Positions 46,601 to 55,600 of a DNA stretch of 64,000 nt are shown here, piece by piece. The notes beneath the pieces are model-generated. The model saw nothing but the letters and a program-made list of their open reading frames with translations, was not told the DNA's origin and searched no databases. Each line of letters begins with the position of its first letter. Positions within the stretch are counted from its first letter, which is position 1. This DNA comes from Aristolochia californica (taxonomy: Eukaryota; Streptophyta; Magnoliopsida; Piperales; Aristolochiaceae): contig JARWKL010000012.1 in the NCBI GenBank assembly GCA_029961685.1, forward strand, positions 15,175,227 to 15,239,226, read 5' to 3'. Made by a program: the position numbers and the translations under genes.

Positions 46601-49600
46601 ATACATACATCATCCTAATTGACAAAGTGATAATGAAACTCATTGCTAGTTCTGCACCACAAGAATCGCCTTTTGATCATGTCAATGCGCCGACAAACAG
46701 AGGTGGGGCAAGGAGCGAAGGAAAGGAGGTAGTTGGGTATACCCGTCGGACAAAAGTTGAGAAACATCAATCTGCCAACTTTAGAGAGGAGTCGCCCTTT
46801 CCAAGTAGACAAGCGACACTCAAGCCTTTCAATCACCGGGGCCCAAAGCCCTTTCCGTGGGTTGCATCAATGAGGGAGAGCCCAAGATAAGTAGAGGGGA
46901 GAGTTGTGATCGAGCAACCCAAAGTGTCTGCCATAAGCTCCAGTAAAGGGGGGTCAATATGAACTCCCATAATGGACGTCTTGCTCCAGTTAATCTTTTG
47001 CCCGAAAGTGATCTCAAAAAGACCAAGGAGAGCCTTGATATTGTGGATTTGGTCAAGAGTGCCTATGCCCAAAAAAAAAACAAACAAACAAATAGGTGTC
47101 GTCTGCAAACTGGAGGAGCAGGATGTCAAAGGCGCTCTGATCCGATATGCCATTAAACCATCCAAGGCTGCAAGCTGAGTAGAACATGGAGGACAGGTAC
47201 TCGACAACAATATTGAAGAGAAGCGGGGAGGGGGGATCTCTTTGCCGGATGCCACGGGAGCCATGAAAGTAACCACAGACAGTGCTGTTGAGGAGCAATG
47301 AGTAAGAGGCCGACGAAATGCAACTTCAAATCCAAAATCTCCACCTGTCCCCAAAGCCCTTACTCTACATGACATTGTCGAGAAGTGTCCAATTCACGTG
47401 GTCAAAAGCTTTTAAACTTGAGGACGAAGCGGGGGAAAGTTTGGAGAGGTGGTCGATAATCTCATGAGCAACCATGGCGGAGTCCAAAATATCTCTACCA
47501 CGAAGAAAAACACTCTGACTTCTGTGGATGATAGTGGGGAGAATAACCTTGAGACACTGGGCTAGGATGCGAACAATTATTTTGTATGGGCTAGATACAA
47601 GACTAATCGGTCGGAAGTCACACAGATGCTCAATGTTTGCTTTCTTTGGAATTAGAGCAATGCGGGAGGCACCAATGCTCTTGAAGGTGATGCCCCGGTC
47701 ATAGAAACTACGAACCATGGAGAGGATGTCTATCTTTAAGGTAGGCTAAAATGATCTGTAGAACTCGCCATTGTAACCTATGGGGCCTGGGGCTCATGAT
47801 GGCTTCCTCAATATCGAGATCCGAGAAGCGTAGCTCAATGAAGGCAGCCAATGCGGGAGAGATCAAGTAGGACTGAAGATGCGAGAGTTGAGGGTGGTGG
47901 CTGCATTCTTCCCTGTACAAATCTGTGAAAAAACTAAGGCATCAATAATAGAGGCCTTTTCTGAGGTAACTTCGTTGTCAATAGATATAGAAGTAACCTA
48001 GTTAGTCCTCCGGCGAGCCGAGGTGATGGCATGAAAGAATTTTGTGTTGGCATCGCCCTCGGTCAGCGACTTAAAACGGGCCCGCTGCTTCAATTGCATT
48101 CGCTCAGTGTGAATAATAGGCTAAAATTTATTCTGAAGATCAGCACGATGAGAAAATTCAGTACCTTTGCTCCTCAATCAAGTCAAGATAGGCAATCTGA
48201 GACTAGAGGGAAGACTTATCAACAGTGGTAGAAAGACGATATTCCGAGGACTAGGCCTTAGAGTTTACTCTTAAGTTGCTTTAATTTGCACGGGAGGATC
48301 CAACCATCATAATTTGAGCCCCCAATAGTTTCCCACCATGAGTGAATCCGGTCAGCAAACTGATTGTCAAGCAGCCAAGAGTTGTCAAATCGGAGCAGAG
48401 CCAGACCCCATTTGTTAATTTTAGTATCAGTCTGGATGGGCCAATGATAAGAGCCTGCATGGTTCAGAACTGAGCCACAATCATTAACATAAAGTCCTAG
48501 CCACTCCCTAGTAGAAAAGAAGCGGTCAAGCTTCGAAAGGATAGGCAGCCTTTGCCCATTGGACCTAGTAAAACTCTTGTCAGAAAGACTAATCTTCTCT
48601 AGCGCAAAGCTTCCAATAAAGTCAGCAAAACTGTGAATAGTGGAAGAAATTCTGGTTGTTGAGGGGGATTTGTCACTGCAGAATCTGATTGCATCTCCAG
48701 CTAAGAGCCATGGGACTGGCTAACAAGGGAGAAGGTCAAAGAACTCATCCCAAAGAAAGCGGTGATCCCGATAATGAGTGGGACCATAAATTCCAGCGAG
48801 GCCCCACGTGAAGCCGGTACATCTGTCCCGTAATTTAATCCCGATAGAAAAAGTGCCAATGATATGGTCCATCACATCAACGACAGATGAGTTCCAAAGG
48901 AGAAGGATTCCTCCTGAGAAGCCAACAACGTTAATAGCCAACCATTCCAAATTAGGACATTTCCATAAGTCGTGCACAGTGACTCAGTTAAACTTTGACA
49001 TTTAGTTTCTCGAAGTATAACAATAGATGGATGACTTTTGACAAGAAGATTGCGCACAGTGGCACGCATCCGAGGGGAACTAATACCACGTACATTCCAG
49101 GAAATAACAATCATTGACATTCTTTGTTGTTGACTCCGAGGGTGCACTTGTCACCTGACAAATACCCCTTATAGGTCACTCCCATTTTCTTGGTAAGTTC
49201 CATCATCTGACTCCTTGTCTCCTCATTAAATTTGCTTTGTTCAGATTGTAATACCATAAAGAACTGTTGTGTACGGTCATCTGGTGGGGGGAAGCAGAGC
49301 ACTCCAGTCGGTGGAAAATTGAGATCATCAGAGGCTATGTCCACCGGGGTGGGGGTGCTCTACTGTATTCCCCTCTATAGGGGATGCTGGGTATGTTGCA
49401 GTGCAGGCGCTCTACTGTATTCCCCTCTATAGGGGATGCTGGGTATGTTGCAGTGCAGGCGCTCTACTGTATTCCCCTCTATAGGGGATGCTGGGTATGT
49501 TGCGGTGCAGGCGCTCTACTGTATTCCCCTCTATAGGGGATGCTGGGTATGTTGCAGTGCAGGCACTCTACTGTATTCCCCTCTATAGGGGATGCTGGGT

Positions 49601-52600
49601 ATGTTGCAGTGCAGGCGCTGATAGGTGGCCAGAGGAGCTGGCGAGTGGGCTGTAGTGGGATGAGGCCTGGGCTCGCCTTCCAGAAAGTGTCTAGGATGGC
49701 TGGTGTCGAAGAAGTGGACTCGTAGTCAGAGTCCTATGAGGGGGCTGAATAACGGGGTCCATTGGGCGAGGGGGCTAGCCACTTGGTGGGGTAAACTCTT
49801 ATCTACAGCGGGGCGTCTCACTCTTCTCAAGTCTTGTCTGGCAGGGCTGCCAAATTATCTACTATCATTTATACATTGTCCGGCCTCCGTTTGCTCCAAA
49901 ATTGATGTCATCCATCGGCGATTTCTCTGGAGAGGATTAGAAGACACCTTCATATACCACTTGGTTAGTTGGAAGGATATTTGTTTGCCTCATAATAAGG
50001 GAGGATTAGGCATCCGGCCTACGAGGGAAATGAACAAAGCTCTTATGCTAAAATGGATTTGGAACTTCAGCACCAAGCAAAACGGTCTATGGAGGAATGT
50101 GGTCAAATTCTACCTTTAGTTTTTAGGTGCCTGGTGGAGAGTGGATGATGTCGCTTGCCTTCTATCCCCGATATGGAAATCAATTTATAAGCTCCTCCCA
50201 ATATTCAAAGATGCTACCTTGTTTCACACGGGCAATAGAAGGACCCTACTCTTTTGGTCGGATGAATGGTGTGGCCCTCGCTCCCTCTCGGAGGACTTCC
50301 CGGTACTATATAGGGTGGCTAGTGACCTCTCTTGCTTAGTGGTTGATTCCTGGAGGGATCAGTCGTGGAGTCTCCCGTTCCGCCGAGGACTAAATGATGA
50401 GGAATCTTCGGTTTTTTGCTCTCTCCTTACCAAACTCAACAGCACTATTATCTGGGAGCGTTCAATTGATAAGCTGACTTGGAGCATTAACGGTTGCCTT
50501 TGCTTACTCTCATATCAGAAAGCTAGACTACAGTATACATGAGCAAAAGGCAAATCTGGCTTGAAAACTCTCGACACCAAGCAAAATCAAATTTTTCGTG
50601 TGGTTGGCCATTAGAGAACAAATCCTTACATCTGACAACCTTCATAGAAGAGGCGTTACCGCCCCTGATCTTTCTTGTCCCCTTTGTGGTGACTGCGACA
50701 AGACAATCCAGCATGTCCTCTTACACTGTGGATTTTCTTGGCAAGTCTGGATGAAAATTTTCCAGAAGATTGGGCTCCAAATGGGGCTACATCAGGACCT
50801 ATTTGACACCTTTGAGATGGTTAGAGGAATTTGCTTTCCTCGGCTGGGCAAGTTAATACTTTCGTTCTGTCTTGCGCATGTTCCATGGTGCATTTGGCTC
50901 AAGCTAAATAACCAGAAATTCAACTCCAAAGCTTGCACCCCGAACAACACGGCTTTACATGCTGTTGGCCTCATCTCGAGATGGCTTCATACAAGGAAGA
51001 AAGTTGCCTCTCTATCGGGTGTCTCCCTTCGGGAAAATTGGAGCTTGATCGCCCATATGATAGGCCCCTACAGGACTTTGATTATGGCCATCTGGGATCC
51101 TCCCCCTTGCAATAGCATTAAACTCAAATTTAATTGTAGTGCTATTGTTATTGGCTGTCTTGGGCCTGCTGGAGCAAGCGGTGTTTTTAGTGGTCACAAT
51201 GGAGACTATATTCTATCGTATGCTGGACCGGTGGGCATTGTTGATGCTAATACTGCTGAAGTTAGTGCTCTTCTATTCGGCGTCCAAATTTTCAAGGAAC
51301 ATCTCCATGTCAAGTTAATCATTGAAGGAGACTCAAAGTCTGTCATCAGTTGGTGTTCCAAAGACAGCTTCCCCCCTTGGCGCAATGCTGACATTGTAGC
51401 CATTGTAATTGGAATCTCATTCCTAGGTTAGCCAACTCCTTGGCTGATAAATTGGCAAAATTTGGAACTTCCCAGCAATCTCTCTTTGTTTGGGAAGGCT
51501 TCCCTCCTTTGTAATTTGCTTTTTTGAGCCTTTGTCTTAATAAAAATCAGCATCATTTCAAAAAAAAAAAATAATAAATAAATGTTTTTCTTCATCTGAC
51601 CCCCCTGGAGTGATAGGAGTTGTAGCTTCTGATACTGATCCTCTGTTTTCATGAGTGGTAAAGTTTGTTCATGCTGGTTTTCCAAGTTTAATTCAGCACC
51701 TATCTTGAGTAATGATTGGTCCGACCATGGTGAACATAGTACCTCTTGGATCATCCATCACCTTTACCTCTACTTCGATCTAAACCATCTCTACCTTTAC
51801 CTCTCCCAAAACTTGTCTGACCTCGAGAAGAATCTGCTGGGCTAAGGGCTTGAAGTATTAAGTGCAATTGCATCAACCATCTTTACCCCTTCTTCTCCTT
51901 TGGATACCAAAGTCGTCTCAGCCCTCACAATTTTGTTAGATGAATGGGTAAAGAGGGCACCTCTTTTGAGGCTAGAATCTATGCCTTAATCCCATCAAAT
52001 TCAGCACCTAAACCATCAATAAACTTTGCCACAAGTTATTGATTCTGCCGTTTTCTCAATTCTTGTTCATTCGTAGTGAACGGATGATACGCATTCATTT
52101 CTTGCCAAAGTAGTGTATATAGCTCATAGACCCGAGATAGGTTGCTCTCCTAAGCATACAAGGACTTAATGAAACCCACATAGCTTTTGCAGTTTCACAG
52201 TTCATCACCTGGTTTCTTAAATTAGAATCAATCAAAGTCATAACTTGGCTGTTTTCTGCTTGCCAATCATCAGTTGTAGGATTTGGAGGTTCATCTCGAA
52301 TGTACTTTGTCTTCTTCCTGCTTTTCATGTACATCCTCACAGGACCAATTAAGATGTTTGTTCCTCTCAACTTTTTAGAAGTGATGAAAAGCACATCCTT
52401 ACCATCAGATCCATCCGTCTCTCTAGATGGAACATACACTTCACCCAAATCACCCATAGAATAAATATAAAGTCACAAATTACTGCAATTTCAATACCTA
52501 AATACTTTCTCATATCACAATGATGTGAGCCCCAACTTGCAAAAATTAGGATTAGGGCAAGGATGGGATGCGTGCAGGTCAAAGGCTTCCAGATTAATAT

Positions 52601-55600
52601 AAAATTGCAATTCTATAGAGAATAATCCTAGAGAAACCTCAATTAGGGTTGACATCAACGTAGGGATTGATGATGCAAACAATAGGTCTAGTATAGGTGA
52701 CGCACATCCAAGATCAATCAAAAGAAATCTTTTTAGGGCAATTAAAGCATGAATAATCCTTCAATAAGTGATAGAATCAGTAACCCTAGGGTTATGGAAA
52801 AAGAAAAAGGAAGAAAAATCAAGTTTTTACCAACCAGTAGCTGAGGAGATTTGAGAATCCTTCTTCTAAGAGGTCACCATATTCAAAAGGAGTTCAATCG
52901 CAAAGAAACAATCCAAGTGATTATCTACTGCTCTGATACCATGTAAAAAAATGTGAAACTTGAAGAGAGAGAGAGAAAATGAGAGAAGAAGAAGAGATTT
53001 GAAGAAGAGCTTTAGAATGAGCTGCGTTAGAGGTCGTGCACAAACCACAATGCTATTTGTTGAGTTTTGATTTGATAATTTACAAAAATGCCCCTACTTA
53101 CATGAATTCATTTATACCCTTATCTCCCGTTCTGCTCTTCCTATGAATATAAAAATTGATACATAAACTAAGTCAAACATGCAGAATAAGATAATACAGC
53201 AATATAAAATAACTGATCATGTAAAATGACCAAAGTACCCTTGAGCAGATTTTCTAACAAATATCATAAAGTCTTTGCAGACTGTCAGATCTTGAATAAA
53301 GTTTGGCACTAGTTTGTCAAACGCCTAGCCAGTACAACCCAAAAGACCGGTCTGTTAAGTGCAGAAAGCCAAGTACCTAACCCATCAGTAGTGGACGGAA
53401 CCACCCAGCTCTGACACCCGCCGTTCCCGTTCCCTACCGCTTCCGTCGGGATTCGAACGCGGAACGTGGTGCCTAGCTCTGATACCATGTCAAACGCCTA
53501 GCTAATACAACCCAAAAGACCGGTCTGTTAAGTGCGGAAAGCCAAGTACCTAACCCATCAATGGTGGACGGAACCACCCAGCCCTGACATAGTTTCCCAT
53601 AAAACTTTGGCAGTTTCCAAGTATACAACATTTTTTAGCCATTGATTCTTCCATGCTGTTAATTATCCTATTGATCACCAGAGTATCTTCTTTGAGTCAT
53701 TTTTTGTAACTGACATCTTCTTCATTAGTGGATGGAGAGGACTTTGTGATATGATCTAATAAGTCCCGATGAATAAGAAACCACTTGACTGACTGAGTCT
53801 AGGAAGAATAATCTGAGACACCTTTCAATGGTATAGTGGTAATTTTCAAAAAATCAACTTTCTCAAGGTCATGGGAGATAGAAGAACTCTCAGTCACACT
53901 TGACATCAGAGATTTGAAGTAGCCAATGACTAATTAAACATTAAGAAGAATAAGGTGTAGAAGCACCAAATCAAGAAGGAACTTAGGTGCACTTATAAGA
54001 CTATATAACAATTGTAAAATTTCTAAACAAATTTCAACAGAAAAAGGAGGGACCAGACCAGATTAAAGACCAGAATTTATTGGTTGTGATCTCTAAAGGA
54101 AGGAGAAACAACTTATAAAATTTTACTTTATATCAACATAGAATTATGAAGTAATATAGTTTCAATGCAACTGAAATTCTGGAAATTAAGCAATTTCAAA
54201 CCCTAAATTAGGGTTTCAACTCCAGAAAAAAAGCTAAAAACAACCGAGATACCCAATGACAAGATATGAAATTTAATTGGAATTTTCGAAAATCAACAAC
54301 GATGCTAAGGATGTCAGCTATGTGATGGCTTGCATAGTATGAAGAAAAACCAAAAAAATTCCATGGGCTGGAGGACGTGCCTTGTATGCTGAGTATGGAT
54401 ATGCATGGGAGAATAAAACACTACTTGGAGTATGGAAATTTTGATTTAGAAAAAGAGGACACTGATCTCACTTGAAGAATATATCAGCTCTTGATTTGGC
54501 AGCCATAAACAACTCGAATTCTCCCATTTTTTAGCCATCAGATATCCTTGCAGCAAAAATATTAAGTTTGAGCAGTAAAATTCAAAATTCAGGTCTTAGA
54601 ACCACTGCTCTATGTTAAATTCTAGGACCTTTTCATATTATGTTTGGTGGGTCAAGAAAGAGGGAAGAAGAAGTAAGAAGAGAAGAAGCTAGAGAGAAGG
54701 CTTAAAGAGGCTAGGGTTCTCATGAGAAGTTGAGTGAATAAGGGAGAGCTTCCCCTTAGGGCATACAGGACCTCCTCCTAATTTTCTTATTTATAATGGA
54801 ACCTTTAAACAAAATTATAATTATGCCCTTAGGCCTAAGACTGATTAAAAAACTACTTTTAACAAGGTTTTCTGCTTGAGAACCTATATGGAATGTTCAA
54901 CATTTTAGACACCTTCTTACTGATCATATAGGAAAAATAGTAAGTAGGATGGTTAAAGATTCTAGCTGATTGTGATATCTTCCATACCATTGAACATATC
55001 TTTCCCATCAGGATAAATTTGCAATTGGTCTGGCATTTTTGTCAAAAGCCATTTTTCTGTGCCAACTCTATGCATGCCAGTTTGTAATTTTTGAGTTTAC
55101 CAGTTGTGATATTAGTATTTATTTTGTTTTACCTTTTCTTGGTGGTGAGTAATTTTTAATATTTCTGTCCTGGATGCGACTTTTTTGACAGGTTTTTTTA
55201 TTGATCTTCCAGGTATGAAGGACTCTCTGAAATGTTTCTGTCATGTCCGGTGCCAAAGCTTTTAATGTTAGCAGGGACAGACAGATTAGACAAGTGCTCT
55301 TTCTATCTTTTCTGCATTGATAAGACTATTTTTTTGCCTTCAGTTTTTCCTCCAGATCATTTTTGTCCTTTGCCTAATAGGAAGTATTATGACTAATGTT
55401 CCTGTTACAGAAATTTCAATTGCACACACTAGAAAAGTAGGAACGTCTTTGGGATAGTTGCTGATATGTCACTTTCTTTTCTCTCAGTCACTGATATGCA
55501 CTTTCTTTTCTCTCAGTCACCTTGCAGGACATAGCTGATTAATTTACTATTGGGATATGTACTTATGATTCACTGATGAAACTATTATATGCTTCAACAG

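Larger units (their letters stand above)
45136..49356 (-). mobile_element. LINE G (-), ORF1 end to RNase H
   Basis: Poly-T 45141-45149 is the 3' end. In element order: ORF1 end (49344-49150, with SEQSKFNEETRSQMMELTKK), EN (49110-48400), EN-RT linker, RT (47900-46620), zf-RVT (46080-45840) and RNase H (45561-45316, internally deleted). About 4.2 kb survive, with many frameshifts. The 5' side merges into a 52-bp minisatellite. It was inserted into copia E. Confidence 0.82.
51572..53259 (-). mobile_element. Copia C (-), truncated: 5' LTR and gag
   Basis: 5' LTR 52942-53259, primer site 52930-52941 (TGGTATCAGAGC on the minus strand), then gag sequence down to about 51590, where LINE F ends. Inserted into the gag of copia E, next to the bases AATAT (53260-53264). 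No pol or 3' LTR was found on the other side of LINE F, so a deletion removed the rest. Gag resembles that of copia D. Confidence 0.75.
53260..54612 (-). pseudogene. Copia E gag, interrupted by a TRIM
   Basis: Two parts, 53260-53314 and 53590-54612. The minus strand across the TRIM reads NVVYLETAKVLWET then SAKLYSRSDSLQRLYDI, continuous gag once the TRIM and one copy of its TAGTT duplication are removed. Further upstream are KWFLIHRDLLDHITKSSPST and NRIINSMEESM. The first 600 bp after the 5' LTR give no clear frame. Confidence 0.72.
44480..54864 (-). mobile_element. Copia E (-), expanded to 10.4 kb by nested insertions
   Basis: 3' LTR 44480-44768, polypurine tract TTGAGGGGAAG next to it, RNase H remnant up to 45130, gag remnant 53260-53314 and 53590-54612, 5' LTR 54613-54864. 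The flanks are AGGTC (44475-44479) and AGGTT (54865-54869), a 5-bp TSD with one change. The LTRs share the TGTTAAATTCTAGGACCTTT start and GAGGGAAGAAGAAG-type purine block. Between the remnants lie LINE G, LINE F, copia C and a TRIM. Most of pol is gone. Confidence 0.8.
44015..55212 (+). other. PPME1 11.2-kb intron
   Basis: Bounded by GTGAGTG and CTTCCAG. About 10.4 kb of its 11.2 kb is one nested copia cluster (44480-54864), leaving roughly 0.8 kb of original intron on both sides. No other coding exon is visible. Confidence 0.88.

Noticed and set aside
49357..49616. CRISPR-like array
   Set aside because: Repeats are contiguous, with no unique spacers and no cas genes; plant nuclear DNA. It is a minisatellite.
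53318..53590. Two copies as a simple tandem duplication
   Set aside because: The primer site, purine tract, TGTCA...TGACA ends and perfect 5-bp TSD show an LTR-type element instead.
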